Of a stretch of DNA of 64,000 nt, positions 17,282 to 27,261 are shown piece after piece (within the stretch, counting starts at the first letter, position 1; every line of letters begins with the position of its first letter). Below the pieces are notes generated by a model that had not been told where the DNA came from, did no database searches, and saw only the letters and a list, made by a program, of their open reading frames with translations. This DNA comes from Limnovirga soli (GTDB taxonomy: Bacteria; Bacteroidota; Bacteroidia; Chitinophagales; Chitinophagaceae), in NCBI RefSeq assembly GCF_013106755.1, contig NZ_WHPF01000020.1, positions 1-64,000 of the forward strand, read 5' to 3'. The translations under genes and the position numbers were made by a program.

Positions 17282-17339
17282 ATTAACCACATTAAGATGA
17301 TAATATAAATATTATCAGGAACCTTTATCAAAAGAACTG

Positions 17340-17422
<83 letters not shown>

Positions 17423-17446
17423 ATTTAATATTTGCATATTAAAAAG

Positions 17447-17519
17447 AGCCACTTGTCGGAATCGAACCAACGACCTACTGATTACAAATCAGTTGCTCTA
17501 CCAGCTGAGCTAAAGTGGC
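17447..17519 (-). tRNA. tRNA-Thr (TGT)
   Basis: A cloverleaf with acceptor GCCACTT/AAGTGGC, D arm GCTCAGCTGGTAGAGC, anticodon loop TTTGTAA with TGT, and T loop GTTCGATTC. It is the first gene of the tRNA-tuf operon. Confidence 0.95.
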
Positions 17520-17553
17520 TTTTAAAAAAGAACTACCCTTTTTTTCGGGATGG

Positions 17554-17583
17554 CAAAGGTAAGTGAAAAGTTTATTTGGCAAA
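17554..17583 (-). promoter_or_regulatory. Promoter of the tRNA-tuf operon
   Basis: TTTG (17580-17583), 18 nt, TACCTTTG (17554-17561) on the minus strand. The first tRNA begins about 35 nt after the -7 box. The remaining bases to 18033, more than 400, hold no other feature I can support; part is AT-rich. Confidence 0.65.
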
Positions 17584-18033
17584 ATTTTGAAAAGAAAATT
17601 TTCGCACTCTTTTCAACATTTTCCAAAAAGGCTTTAAATATTGGGGGGTAAGCCTATCTAAACCCTGATTTTTACCTCAAAATTCCCCTTAGAAAGAAAA
17701 TATTTTACCCAAAAAAAAGTTTTTGTCAAATCATATCAATCGCTATAGCCATTTTAATTGGTAAAACTTTCTGATTCAGGCCTTACAGGCAAGGGTATCT
17801 GAGGCAAAAATACCGTTACAAGTGTTCAATGACCATGCATTCAACCAAAACTTCTATTGGCATGCGAACAAAACACAACATAATTGCTGCAATAATGTAA
17901 TAGTTATATAGTGCAGCAAATAACAAAATTCAAATGCTTTTGGCATCAGGTAACATATATTAAATTTTTGTTAGAGATACGATAATTATATTGCCATGCT
18001 TATTCTAAACTTTGTTTTAATTAATTTACAAAC

Positions 18034-19131
18034 ATGATTGGAAATAGATTTATTAAATACGACCCAAACTCCTCCGGAAAAAGCAAGTTTGAACAATTGC
18101 TGGATATTTTTATGCAATTACTCACTTACACCAATGGCGACGTGAGCGAAGCCCTGCAATGGATGAACGAACTGGATAAACAATACCAACTTACCGATAG
18201 CGAATATGGCATGGGCGATTTTATTGATGAATTAAAGGAGAATGGCTATATAAAAGACGATGAAAATAAAGGACAAATAGTAATTACCGCAAAGAGTGAG
18301 CAAAGTATCAGAAAACGCAGCCTGGAAGAAATATTTGGCAAATTGAAGAAGAGCAGGCAGGGCGATCATAATACCAAAAAAACAGGGCAAGGGGATGAAA
18401 TTAGCCCCGATCATAGGCCATTTCAGTTTGGGGATATGATGGAACAGATAGATTTTACCGAAAGCATTAGAAACGCTCAAATTAACCATGGGGTAGAAAG
18501 CTTTTCGATGCGGGAGGATGATTTACAGATACGTGAAACTGATTTTAAAGCTCAAACTTCCACCGTATTAATGATAGATATTTCCCATTCCATGATTTTA
18601 TATGGGGAGGATAGAATTACACCTGCCAAGAAAGTGGCTATGGCTTTAAGTGAATTAATTACTACCAAATACCCCAAAGACACATTAGATATTGTAGTTT
18701 TTGGAAACGATGCCTGGCCCGTTGAAATAAAAGACCTGCCCTATTTACAGGTGGGGCCCTATCATACCAATACTGTTGCCGGACTAGAATTGGCAATGGA
18801 TATATTACGTAAAAGAAAGAATACCAATAAGCAAATTTTTATGATAACAGATGGCAAACCCACCTGCTTAAAAATTGGCGGCAAATATTATAAAAATAGT
18901 TTTGGGTTGGATAGAAAGGTAACCAACAGGTGTCTTAACCTGGCAGCACAGTGTAAAAAACTTAAAATTCCTATCACCACTTTTATGATTGCCAGTGACC
19001 CCTACCTGCAAAAATTTGTAACAGAATTTACCGAAACCAATAATGGCAGGGCCTATTTTGCTGCGCTAGACAAGCTGGGATCCTTTATTTTCAAGGATTT
19101 TGAAAGCGGTAAAAGAAAAACTGTTTACTAA
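18034..19131 (+). CDS. VWA domain protein (CoxE/BatA-like), orphan
   Basis: The 365-residue protein has an alpha-helical N-terminal half with a charged linker (about 90-125), and a C-terminal von Willebrand A domain. The metal-site (MIDAS) residues are complete: DISHS (DxSxS, about 183-187), a threonine in HTNTVAG, and TDGKP with the third aspartate. Such proteins normally work with a MoxR or ChlI-type AAA ATPase encoded next door. Here the neighbours are tRNAs and rpsP, so the partner must be elsewhere. Its role is unknown; assembly or remodelling of a partner protein is the family-level guess. Confidence 0.85.
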   Translation: MIGNRFIKYDPNSSGKSKFEQLLDIFMQLLTYTNGDVSEALQWMNELDKQYQLTDSEYGMGDFIDELKENGYIKDDENKGQIVITAKSEQSIRKRSLEEIFGKLKKSRQGDHNTKKTGQGDEISPDHRPFQFGDMMEQIDFTESIRNAQINHGVESFSMREDDLQIRETDFKAQTSTVLMIDISHSMILYGEDRITPAKKVAMALSELITTKYPKDTLDIVVFGNDAWPVEIKDLPYLQVGPYHTNTVAGLELAMDILRKRKNTNKQIFMITDGKPTCLKIGGKYYKNSFGLDRKVTNRCLNLAAQCKKLKIPITTFMIASDPYLQKFVTEFTETNNGRAYFAALDKLGSFIFKDFESGKRKTVY

Positions 19132-19196
19132 TTTTTGCCAATAAGTGTGATAAAGTCAATTATTTGTAAAATAATAACATTTTAAAAGCAAATTAA

Positions 19197-19227
19197 TTTG
19201 CTCAATACAAGTGAGCTTGTATTTTTG
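19197..19227 (+). promoter_or_regulatory. Promoter of rpsP with an overlapping inverted repeat
   Basis: TTTG (19197-19200), exactly 19 nt, TATTTTTG (19220-19227). ATACAAG and CTTGTAT (19205-19211 and 19216-19222) form a 7-bp inverted repeat in the spacer that runs into the -7 box, a possible operator. The rpsP ATG is about 60 nt downstream. Confidence 0.65.
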
Positions 19228-19287
19228 CAATCCTATTTTAATTAATAGTTAACCTATTTTTTTAAAGCCTATAAATTTCTATTTAAC

Positions 19288-19731
19288 ATGGCAGTCAAAA
19301 TCAGACTACAGAGACATGGTAGTAAAAAAAGGCCCTTCTATTTTATAGTTGTGGCAGATGCTCGTGCACCCCGTGATGGTAAATTTATCCAGAAAATCGG
19401 GACTTACAATCCGTTAGCAGTTCCAGCAGCAATTCAACTTGACAGGCAGAAAGCCCTGGAGTGGTTGCATAAAGGTGCCCAGCCAACTGATACTGTAAGG
19501 CGTATTCTTTCGTTTAAAGGTGTATTGTACCTTAAACATCTGTTACGTGGCGTTAAGCTCGGTTTGTTTGATGAAGCTACTGCAATGGTTAAATTCCAAA
19601 AGTGGCACGAAGAGCATGAAGCGGCTGTACAAAAACGTACGGATGAGCACAAAAAATCTCAGCGTGCCAGACGCTACAGTGCTCCTGTTAGAAGGGTTGA
19701 CCAAAGAGATGAAAGTTCTGCACAAGCATAA
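19288..19731 (+). CDS. rpsP: 30S ribosomal protein S16
   Basis: The N-terminal about 85 residues are a standard S16 ([42 protein letters not shown]). The total of 147 residues is longer than the usual 80-90 because of a charged C-terminal tail ([19 protein letters not shown]...) rich in Lys, Arg and Glu. Such extensions occur in Bacteroidota S16. The usual partners rimM and trmD do not follow; a terminator and a repeat element do. Confidence 0.96.
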   Translation: MAVKIRLQRHGSKKRPFYFIVVADARAPRDGKFIQKIGTYNPLAVPAAIQLDRQKALEWLHKGAQPTDTVRRILSFKGVLYLKHLLRGVKLGLFDEATAMVKFQKWHEEHEAAVQKRTDEHKKSQRARRYSAPVRRVDQRDESSAQA

Positions 19732-19753
19732 CAAACAAAATCTTTTTTACACG

Positions 19754-19783
19754 ATCCCGGTTTGCAAAAACCGGGATTTTTTT
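19754..19783 (+). terminator. Terminator after rpsP
   Basis: A 10-bp stem (ATCCCGGTTT/AAACCGGGAT) with a short loop, followed by a T run. It begins 23 bp after the rpsP stop. Confidence 0.9.
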
Positions 19784-19826
19784 ATGCCATTTTGTAGCCC
19801 AACATGGCAATGCCTATTTGGCTTTA

Positions 19827-19939
19827 CTTGCGTCGCACACTTGTACGGCAGCATATGCAGCAGCAATAACAACTTTAACTATCTACCGCTTGCTAAAAAG
19901 CCGAGTAAAGTATCCCAAAGCACAAGAGTGCGACGCAAC
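19827..19939. repeat. Dispersed inverted-repeat element, paired arms
   Basis: The left arm 19827-19846 (CTTGCGTCGCACACTTGTAC) and right arm 19920-19939 (GCACAAGAGTGCGACGCAAC) face each other across 73 bp. The interior begins GGCAGCATATGCAGCA, a block shared with other copies. The element lies between the convergent rpsP and amylase genes, flanked by their two terminators. Confidence 0.88.
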
Positions 19940-19988
19940 GGCTGCCGCCATTTGTGTAATTGCCGGACCAATAAACATGTATTGCATA

Positions 19989-20021
19989 AAAAAAGCCGTT
20001 GCACAAATACAACGGCTTTGA
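19989..20021 (-). terminator. Terminator after the GH13 gene
   Basis: The stem AAAGCCGTTG/CAACGGCTTT (19992-20001 and 20010-20019) is followed by a T run on the minus strand, 16 bp past the stop of the amylase gene. Confidence 0.88.
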
Positions 20022-20036
20022 AGAAAAATAAATATT

Positions 20037-23000
20037 TTATTGCATTACAAGTTTCTGTGTAACTGTATTTTCCTGCGAAGAAAGCGTTATAAAATAAACG
20101 CCTGGAGGTAAGGCCGAAACCGGAATTTCAATTTTTTGCCCTGCATTAATAGCATTTATTATTGCACTACGGTATATTGTTTTGCCGGTAATATCGGCAA
20201 GTTTAACCTGCACTTTTGTGAGGTTTGCCTGAGAAATTATGGCAGCACTATTATGTGCCGGATTAGGGTATACCTGCCATATAACTGCCTTATCATCGAA
20301 ATTTATTTTTACAGTTGCAGAATAGTGCTCCTTGCCATTATTATCTACCTGTTTTAAGCGATAGTATACAGCGCCTGATAAAGGTGTAATATCAGTAAAC
20401 TGATAATTTTTTACGGGTGCCGATGTTATTGAAGCATTAACTGAACCAATGGTGTTAAAAGAAACTCCATCTGCACTGCGTTGTACTTCAAAGTATTTAT
20501 TATCAAACTCGTTGGTGGTGCTCCATTTTACCAATACGGTTGTACCACTGGCTTTATTAGCTGTAAAGCTTAACAAAGTTACAGGCAATACTACGGGCTT
20601 AACATCTCGGTCGGTATATACATAATACTCTCCCGGTTGTAAAGTAATGGAATAGGCCACGGTAGGCACATTTATTGTTCCTGTACCCAAATAATTATAC
20701 CAGGTACCTGTTTGCGGGAATGTAACCGTAGCTGTTTTAGCTGTAACATCAAAATTACCCACTACCATTACCCTAAGATCTGACGAAGAGGTGCTAAACC
20801 ATTTAATGCTGGAGGAAAGGGCATAATTCATGGTACCAGTAGTAAACGTATTGATATATTGCGAAGTGGTACGCAATTTTACCAGATTGGAATACACATT
20901 GTACAATGCCTTTCGGTCGGCGTTTTGGTAATAATCCCACTTAATTGGTTTGGGATCGGTTTTGGTATTGCAATTGCCCCCTTCTCCATTATTAGATAAA
21001 TAACATCTTGAGTAATCATAACCCAGTTCTCCAAACTCCCAAATCATTTTAGGGCCTGGAATCATACTCCAGAATGCCGCCGCCATACCTACACGTTTAG
21101 TGCCTACGGCAACGGATTTTGTATTATAGGAACCATTGGAAGTATTACCATAGGTTTCGTTTTTATACATCATCCTTTCTTCATCATGACTTTCGGGATA
21201 CATGACTAGATTGGGCTGTGTCCAACCCCTGCCTGCACTATTATAAATATTATAGCTAAAATCTGAAGTTGGCACATAGCCCATGGTAGCTTCCATAAAA
21301 TTATAGTTGCTATTGCCCCATAACAACATACCATTATCTGCCAGTTCTTTTTCCTCGGTATTATCGGCAAAATGCTCCAAAATACAATAAGTACCGCTGG
21401 ATGCAGTTTGCATATAGCCGTAGTATTTATTCCAGATAGCTACGCGAGTAGCATCATAGGCGGCAAAATTGCCTTCATTACAATTAGCCCCATTATTATC
21501 ACAAGTTTGTTTTTGTGTAAATCCTTTTGACAGATCCCAGCGAAACCCATCAATTTTATAGTTATTTAACCAATGTGCTATAACCCTGTTTACAAAATCG
21601 CTGGTAGCAGCACTTTCGTGATTAATATCGTAGCCAACATTGTAGGCATGCTTTGCCACAGGATTAAACCATGGGCTATTGGCTGCCGGGCGGTTGTTGG
21701 TTCCATCCCAATACATTTGAACCATGGGACTTTGGCCAAAAGAGTGGTTAAATACCATATCCATTATTACGGCTATTCCCTGTTTATGACACTCATCAAT
21801 AAACTCTTTTAAGGCTGTTTCGGTACCATAAGCTTTATCTGGTGCAAAATAGAAACTGGGATTATAGCCCCAGCTATTATTACCTTCAAATTCATTAAAT
21901 GGCATTACTTCTATGGCGTTGATCCCTAGTCTTTTTAAATAGCTTAAAGTGTCTTTTATGGTTTGCCAGTTTTGGGCAGCCACAAAATCCCTTACCAATA
22001 ACTCATAAATAATCAGGTTTCTTTTATCAGGTCTGGTGAAATTAGTAACCTGCCAGTTAAAACCTGGTTTGGCGGTTTGCAAAATACTTACAATGCCAGT
22101 TGTTTTGCCTGTTGGGTAAGCTTTAAGGTTGGGGTAAGTTGCCGTTGAAATATACTGATCGTTATTGGGGTCGAGCACTTTTTCGGTATTATAGTCGGCT
22201 ACTTTTATGGCATTGTCTATCAAGTACTGGTACGCATATTCTGTTCCAGGTGTTAGATGTGTGATTCTTATCCAATACCTGTTAAAATCGGGGGTTACGT
22301 TCATTAAATAGGGAGCTGATTGAGTCCAGTTATTAAAATCGCCCAATACAAAAACATTATTTTTTAATGGCGCATACAATACCAGTATTGCAGAGGTATC
22401 TCCCGGCTCGTAGTTTATTCCATCTTTTGCCCCTGCAGGCAAGGCGGCAATTGCAGGAGAAGCTACCACAAATTTGATGGTATCTCTATGTACAGTTATG
22501 CCACTGGTAATTTCTGCCACAACAGTCTGATCTCCTGAAACCCCAATTGACGTGCTAGCTGAAACGGAAGTTGTAGCTGAACTAGCCAGCTCAGTACCAT
22601 TAAGATATAGTTTCAAGGTACCGGCAATACTTGATTTTGCAGAAATGGTAAGTGGGTCGCCGAGGCTTTTATTAATTGGTTCAGGAATTGGAACATAGGT
22701 GGGTTGCCTTAATGGAGTATCTAACCTTGCATAAACGCCATTATCGTACACCGGGATGTACATGTCGCTGGCATCTGCATTGCGTTGCACCTTAGAGCCT
22801 GCCCCATTTCTAAAAAGTATGGCTATTTTCTTTATGGTTTCGGCACCATCGGTTATATTAAAATAGGTTCTTAATCCGCCGGTGATGGTGTATTTCCATT
22901 TATTGCTACCCAGGTAAGTACATTGTGCCTGTACATTGGTGGTTGCCCAGGTAAATTTTGAATACTTCCAATCTGTGCTGCTAGCGCTTTTATTGGTAAT

Positions 23001-23189
23001 TACTCCAATATGTACATAGACATCTGTTGTTGGGGTATAGCCTTTTAAACCTAAATTACCTTTATTGGCGTCTACCGTAATTGTTATGGGAGTAGATGCC
23101 TCTTTAATAAAATCGGGCGTCCAGGTAAGTAGTTGGGCTTTTGCAACCATCACAAAGCACAACAATGGCAGGATCAGATATTTTTTCAT
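20037..23189 (-). CDS. Secreted GH13 alpha-amylase-family enzyme with T9SS sorting domain
   Basis: A 1050-residue exported glycoside hydrolase acting on alpha-glucans. It starts with a signal peptide (MKKYLILPLLCFVMVAKAQ), then two beta-sandwich regions, the second of CBM48/E-set type (VLVLYAPLKNNVFVLGDFNNW). The GH13 barrel follows with all four motifs: DMVFNHS, GFRWDLSKGF (nucleophile Asp), CILEHFAD (acid/base Glu), and YPESHDEER. A fibronectin-like region and a C-terminal T9SS sorting domain (VYPNPAHNSAAI ... QKLVMQ) end the protein, so it should cross the outer membrane by type IX secretion. The frame extends to a TTG at 23213; the ATG at 23189 fits the signal peptide. Substrate within alpha-glucans is not resolved. 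Confidence 0.92.
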   Translation of the reverse strand: MKKYLILPLLCFVMVAKAQLLTWTPDFIKEASTPITITVDANKGNLGLKGYTPTTDVYVHIGVITNKSASSTDWKYSKFTWATTNVQAQCTYLGSNKWKYTITGGLRTYFNITDGAETIKKIAILFRNGAGSKVQRNADASDMYIPVYDNGVYARLDTPLRQPTYVPIPEPINKSLGDPLTISAKSSIAGTLKLYLNGTELASSATTSVSASTSIGVSGDQTVVAEITSGITVHRDTIKFVVASPAIAALPAGAKDGINYEPGDTSAILVLYAPLKNNVFVLGDFNNWTQSAPYLMNVTPDFNRYWIRITHLTPGTEYAYQYLIDNAIKVADYNTEKVLDPNNDQYISTATYPNLKAYPTGKTTGIVSILQTAKPGFNWQVTNFTRPDKRNLIIYELLVRDFVAAQNWQTIKDTLSYLKRLGINAIEVMPFNEFEGNNSWGYNPSFYFAPDKAYGTETALKEFIDECHKQGIAVIMDMVFNHSFGQSPMVQMYWDGTNNRPAANSPWFNPVAKHAYNVGYDINHESAATSDFVNRVIAHWLNNYKIDGFRWDLSKGFTQKQTCDNNGANCNEGNFAAYDATRVAIWNKYYGYMQTASSGTYCILEHFADNTEEKELADNGMLLWGNSNYNFMEATMGYVPTSDFSYNIYNSAGRGWTQPNLVMYPESHDEERMMYKNETYGNTSNGSYNTKSVAVGTKRVGMAAAFWSMIPGPKMIWEFGELGYDYSRCYLSNNGEGGNCNTKTDPKPIKWDYYQNADRKALYNVYSNLVKLRTTSQYINTFTTGTMNYALSSSIKWFSTSSSDLRVMVVGNFDVTAKTATVTFPQTGTWYNYLGTGTINVPTVAYSITLQPGEYYVYTDRDVKPVVLPVTLLSFTANKASGTTVLVKWSTTNEFDNKYFEVQRSADGVSFNTIGSVNASITSAPVKNYQFTDITPLSGAVYYRLKQVDNNGKEHYSATVKINFDDKAVIWQVYPNPAHNSAAIISQANLTKVQVKLADITGKTIYRSAIINAINAGQKIEIPVSALPPGVYFITLSSQENTVTQKLVMQ

Positions 23190-23396
23190 ACTTGGCAATT
23201 TATGTTTTAGCAAACGTTTTCGTGTAAAAATTACACATTAAAATATTAAGCCATTACAAATGTGTGTCTTATTTAAACAATAACAAAGTTTTAGAGGAAG
23301 TATTCTATTTAAAAATAGGTTAACAAATAAAATTTCGGCGTGTTTACAAAAGCCTGTTTATTATTTTGGCATTAAAAAGCTGCCAAATAGGTTATT

Positions 23397-23416
23397 GTAC
23401 AAGAGTGCGACGCAAG
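23397..23416. repeat. Dispersed repeat, single right-type arm
   Basis: GTACAAGAGTGCGACGCAAG, followed by TAAAGC and, at 23440-23446, the GCCGGGC block. No left arm was found in the 200 bp upstream. It lies upstream of the amylase gene and beyond the 3' end of the next gene. Confidence 0.8.
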
Positions 23417-23465
23417 TAAAGCAAAATAATTATTCTGCCGCCGGGCCAATGATACTGGTGGTTAA

Positions 23466-24029
23466 TTATTGCAAACGTGCAGTAATTTCTTTATCTATTT
23501 TTTGAAACAAGTGCTCTGGTTTATAAATACGCCAGTTTTCTATTTCCATTAATTCAATAAAATAGTTGAGTTTACGCTTTTTAAAATCGTATTGGGTAGA
23601 TTGGGGCATGTTTAAAGAAACAATCCATCCGTCTTCATCTGCAACTTCTTCGTACCATTCTTCGTAATAATCTTTATCGCCGCTATGGAAATTTAATACG
23701 TTTTCGGTAATTAGTATAAACTTGCTGATATGGGTATTTTCCAGTTTGTCTATTATATCCCGCTTTAGGGTCATAATATCATTTTCGATGGCATCATTCC
23801 ATTCTCCTATCATTTCTATAATGGCATAATGCAGTTCATAATCTACAAACAATATTTTCAGGTATAGGGTACGGCTACCAAATTCGTCCCATTGCGGGTG
23901 TATATAATAATTGTATACGGTTTGAGAAAACTCAAATTCGCTATAGCTACGCCCATAAAAGGGCGATTGAATATCTTCTTCAGCCATATATAAATGGCGC
24001 CAGTTAAAGTATGGTTCTATGGTATGCAT
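23466..24029 (-). CDS. Conserved protein of unknown function
   Basis: I do not recognise a named domain. From the ATG at 24029 the protein has 187 residues, starts MHTIEPYFNWRHLYMAEED, has no signal peptide or membrane segment, and is rich in aromatic and acidic residues (YNYYIHPQWDEFGS, EMIGEWNDAIENDIM). I believe close relatives exist across Chitinophagales with the same opening, but this is from memory. The frame is open up to an ATG at 24077, which would add a hydrophobic stretch of 16 residues. It is probably a cytoplasmic housekeeping protein. Confidence 0.65.
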   Translation of the reverse strand: MHTIEPYFNWRHLYMAEEDIQSPFYGRSYSEFEFSQTVYNYYIHPQWDEFGSRTLYLKILFVDYELHYAIIEMIGEWNDAIENDIMTLKRDIIDKLENTHISKFILITENVLNFHSGDKDYYEEWYEEVADEDGWIVSLNMPQSTQYDFKKRKLNYFIELMEIENWRIYKPEHLFQKIDKEITARLQ

Positions 24030-24127
24030 AAACAAGGATAAAATTACTATGTTAAGCCATACCCTGCACAAAGGCATTTGCCAAAAAGGGAATTTTTACT
24101 ATTACGGCTGGTATTACCAGTAAATAA

Positions 24128-24156
24128 AAAACCCTTCCTCAAATGGGAAGGGTTTT
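24128..24156 (-). terminator. Terminator after metK
   Basis: The stem AAAACCCTTCC/GGAAGGGTTTT (24128-24138 and 24146-24156) ends in a T run on the minus strand, 17 bp past the metK stop. Confidence 0.9.
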
Positions 24157-24173
24157 ACCATTGGTTGGCTAAT

Positions 24174-25427
24174 TTATTTTAATCCAAAAGCGGCTTTTAC
24201 TTTACTTACATAATCCAGCTTTTCCCAGGTAAATAGTTCAACTTTCTTTTTAAGTATTTTACCTTCTGGAGATTTGAATTCTTTTACCACTACTTCTGGC
24301 TTGCGGCCCATATGGCCATAAGCTGCAGTTTCGCTATAAATGGGGTTACGCAGTTTTAAACGTTGTTCAATAAAATAAGGGCGCATATCAAATATGCTTT
24401 CTACAATTTTACCAATTTTACCATCGGTTAAACTTACTTTGGCAGTACCAAAGGTTTTTACATTAATACTGGTTGGTTGTGCTACGCCAATAGCATAAGA
24501 AACCTGCACCAGCACCTCATCTGCCACGCCGGCAGCAACCAAATTTTTAGCTATATGCCTGGTAGCATACGCAGCGCTGCGGTCTACTTTGCTGGGATCT
24601 TTACCACTAAATGCACCGCCACCATGCGCACCCTTACCACCATAAGTATCTACAATAATTTTACGACCAGTTAAACCGGTATCGCCATGGGGGCCGCCAA
24701 TTACAAACTTGCCCGTTGGGTTAATATGGTATTTAATTTTATTATTGAAGAAGTGTGTGTACTTGGCATATTTAGCCTGTACTCTTGGAATTAGTATGGT
24801 TTTAATATCCTTTGCAATTTTCTTTTGCATTCTTTCTTCGGTATCAAAATCATCGTGCTGGGTAGATACAACTATGGTATCTATGCGCACAGGTTTGTTA
24901 TTATCATCGTATTCCAGGGTAACCTGGCTTTTAGCATCGGGACGCAAATATTTTATTTCGTTGTTTTCCCTGCGCAATACTGCCAGTTCAAACAAAATTT
25001 TATGGGCAAGGTCTAATGCCAAAGGCATATAATCGGCGGTTTCGTTGGTGGCATAGCCAAACATCATACCCTGATCTCCGGCACCCTGTTCTTCTTTCTT
25101 TTTCTTATCAACGCCCTGATTTATATCCTGCGATTGCTCGTGTATGGCAGATATAATACCACAACTATTGGCTTCAAACATATACTCGCTTTTGGTATAG
25201 CCAATCTTGCGTATAACACCACGTGCAATTTCCTGTACATCCAGGTAGGCCTTGCTTTTAACCTCACCGGCTAAAACCACCTGACCGGTAGTTACCAATG
25301 TTTCGCAGGCTACTTTACTGGTTGGGTCGAACGCTAAAAAATTATCAATCAGCGCATCAGATATTTGGTCAGCCACTTTATCCGGATGTCCTTCAGATAC
25401 ACTTTCAGATGTAAATAAATAAGGCAT
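24174..25427 (-). CDS. metK: S-adenosylmethionine synthase
   Basis: This makes S-adenosylmethionine from methionine and ATP. The 417-residue protein has [20 protein letters not shown] at the N-terminus (methionine and Mg binding), the hexapeptide [27 protein letters not shown], and [19 protein letters not shown]. All three structural repeats are present. It is monocistronic, with a terminator after it. No SAM riboswitch-like structure is apparent in the leader. Confidence 0.97.
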   Translation of the reverse strand: MPYLFTSESVSEGHPDKVADQISDALIDNFLAFDPTSKVACETLVTTGQVVLAGEVKSKAYLDVQEIARGVIRKIGYTKSEYMFEANSCGIISAIHEQSQDINQGVDKKKKEEQGAGDQGMMFGYATNETADYMPLALDLAHKILFELAVLRRENNEIKYLRPDAKSQVTLEYDDNNKPVRIDTIVVSTQHDDFDTEERMQKKIAKDIKTILIPRVQAKYAKYTHFFNNKIKYHINPTGKFVIGGPHGDTGLTGRKIIVDTYGGKGAHGGGAFSGKDPSKVDRSAAYATRHIAKNLVAAGVADEVLVQVSYAIGVAQPTSINVKTFGTAKVSLTDGKIGKIVESIFDMRPYFIEQRLKLRNPIYSETAAYGHMGRKPEVVVKEFKSPEGKILKKKVELFTWEKLDYVSKVKAAFGLK

Positions 25428-25447
25428 AATTATTTTTTTTCAGGTTG

Positions 25448-25455
25448 CAAAGATA
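25448..25455 (-). promoter_or_regulatory. -7 box of metK
   Basis: TATCTTTG on the minus strand, 20 nt before the metK ATG. The -33 element is not clear. Confidence 0.4.
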
Positions 25456-25500
25456 AGGGTATGAAAGTTTTTATAAACAGGCTTTATGATAAGCTTTTAT

Positions 25501-25695
25501 TTTATGTACCAGGCACAGGAATATACATGATGCACCGCTTGCGTCGCACTCTTGTGCTGTATAACTGTTGCAGCAATAAATTATCATAAAAATATATGCT
25601 TTATTTCCAATGCTTCTTTGCCGCTTAAAGTACCGGAAGTACAAGTGTGCGACGCAAGCGGTGTTGACCAAACCTGCCACAGCCAGGTACATAAA
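25501..25695. repeat. Dispersed inverted-repeat element with inner and outer arms
   Basis: The inner arms 25538-25557 and 25639-25658 extend outward with CACCG/CGGTG, giving a long stem. A second, outer pair, TTTATGTACCAGGC (25501-25514) and GCCAGGTACATAAA (25682-25695), pairs with one mismatch in 14. The outer arms are unique to this copy. The element fills the metK to DUF4270 gap and abuts the terminator at 25699. Confidence 0.9.
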
Positions 25696-25698
25696 AAA

Positions 25699-25720
25699 AC
25701 CACCGGTATTGGCCGGTGGT
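25699..25720 (-). terminator. Terminator after the DUF4270 gene
   Basis: The stem ACCACCGG/CCGGTGGT with a 6-nt loop, followed on the minus strand by seven T residues. It lies 25 bp past the gene's stop. Confidence 0.88.
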
Positions 25721-25744
25721 GTATTATTTATTACCTGTAGTTGT

Positions 25745-27253
25745 CTATTTTATATCGGAGTATACAATGTGCAAACGCATTTTGCGCTGGTTTACCGGGT
25801 TATTACCCCCGCCCAAACGCACCCTACCACTTGACATATAATTTAAAGGACTAGCAGCAGTACCCACCTGACCAAACGTGGTAAGTGCAGGACCATATAA
25901 TAACAAACCATAACTTGGTGCATAGAGGTCAAAATCATACTTAGCGGTTTCGCCTCTGGTAATAATGCCCTGGATATATCTGGACATATCAAAGCTATAA
26001 GCCCATACCAATTTACCCGAAAGTGTATCCAATGTTTTGTAAGGATAGCTACCAAATGTAAACAGGTTAGCCACGGCACCATTAGAAAACTGAATATCAT
26101 TTGGCATAGCAAATCTTTTCATTACGCCGCTTACTGTATCAATAGGAGCCAATATAATATTAGGGGCAGTAAAGAAAGAATCAATATTATCACTCGGCAC
26201 CTGCTCCATAATCAACTCGGCACGATGTATTACTTTATTGGTCATGGTATCCAGTTTTATACCTGGAATACTGATACGTGCATAAATACCCGGATTAGCA
26301 TCTACATATACCAAATCTGCATTCTGAGCAGGGGAAGCCAAATGGTTTAAAATTTCAGAACTGCGCTGGTGTACAATATAATTGGTGCTGGCACTGGTTA
26401 AGCTATTACACTTAAAAATGCGCACCGTGGTATCCATTTTATTGGCAGAATCCTTATCCTTATAATGAAAATAGATAGCCAGTTTTGTATTGGTATCGGC
26501 ACTGTTGCTTACGCTTGTTAAGGCAATGCGCATTAATGAGTTACCAGTTTGTTCGGGCACAATTTGAAAGCCTTTTATATAACTATCAAACAAAGAATCA
26601 TTTTTATATGCATTGCTTGAATCGTAGTTAAACAAAAGTTCCTCACCGTAAGAAGGGCTTAAACGTACCCTTACCTGATTAGCAATAGACTCTTTGGACA
26701 CTTTTGTGGAATCTGCTACGCCTAATTTGCTAATGGAAACAGTAGAAGCTGCGCCATTTTCGGTTAATTCGTTTAATCGGGGAACAAAATAATTTGAAGT
26801 ATATGCCGAATCAGCGCTAAGATTAGCGGCCGGATCTTCGTTGGATATTTTGTATACCCTTAATTTTAAATCTTTTGAAGTATCGCCATAAGCGCCTTTG
26901 TAATTAAGCACCAATACTACTGAATCTACAAAAATACTATCCTTTTTTACGGGTAATACAAATGGAAAGCTGGCTGGTTTTAATTGAACATTTATTGAAG
27001 CGGTAGTATTACCAAAGAGGGGATCGTTCAAATAACCTAATATATGTATATCATTTCTGGTAACCCTGGTAATAGTATCAGCCTGACTTTTGGCATTCAC
27101 ATCCAGGTACATTTCTTTTGTATTCACACCATCAATGGGGGGTATTAAGCCGCCACCAATATCGGTAGTGATAATCTTTGTACAGGCCGTTATAAGTATG
27201 GCTAAACTAAGAAAAATAAAAGCAAACTGTTTCTTCACAAAAGATAAATTCAT
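25745..27253 (-). CDS. DUF4270 family lipoprotein
   Basis: The 502-residue protein starts with a lipoprotein signal (AILITAC, Cys about 24) and has the strand-rich layout of DUF4270, with DPLFGNTTASINVQLKP near the N-terminus and RLHIVYSDIK at the end. It should sit in the outer membrane or the periplasmic face of the inner membrane. The family has no established function. It follows the GT5-like gene by 8 bp, so the two are one operon; I recall the same pairing in related genomes. Confidence 0.85.
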   Translation of the reverse strand: MNLSFVKKQFAFIFLSLAILITACTKIITTDIGGGLIPPIDGVNTKEMYLDVNAKSQADTITRVTRNDIHILGYLNDPLFGNTTASINVQLKPASFPFVLPVKKDSIFVDSVVLVLNYKGAYGDTSKDLKLRVYKISNEDPAANLSADSAYTSNYFVPRLNELTENGAASTVSISKLGVADSTKVSKESIANQVRVRLSPSYGEELLFNYDSSNAYKNDSLFDSYIKGFQIVPEQTGNSLMRIALTSVSNSADTNTKLAIYFHYKDKDSANKMDTTVRIFKCNSLTSASTNYIVHQRSSEILNHLASPAQNADLVYVDANPGIYARISIPGIKLDTMTNKVIHRAELIMEQVPSDNIDSFFTAPNIILAPIDTVSGVMKRFAMPNDIQFSNGAVANLFTFGSYPYKTLDTLSGKLVWAYSFDMSRYIQGIITRGETAKYDFDLYAPSYGLLLYGPALTTFGQVGTAASPLNYMSSGRVRLGGGNNPVNQRKMRLHIVYSDIK

Positions 27254-27261
27254 TAGGTAAA

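Noticed and set aside
25428-25500. A SAM riboswitch upstream of metK
   Set aside because: The leader from the -7 box to the ATG is about 15 nt, far too short for any known SAM riboswitch.
25552-25740. Small frames in the metK-DUF4270 gap as proteins
   Set aside because: They are translations of the repeat element and the following terminator.
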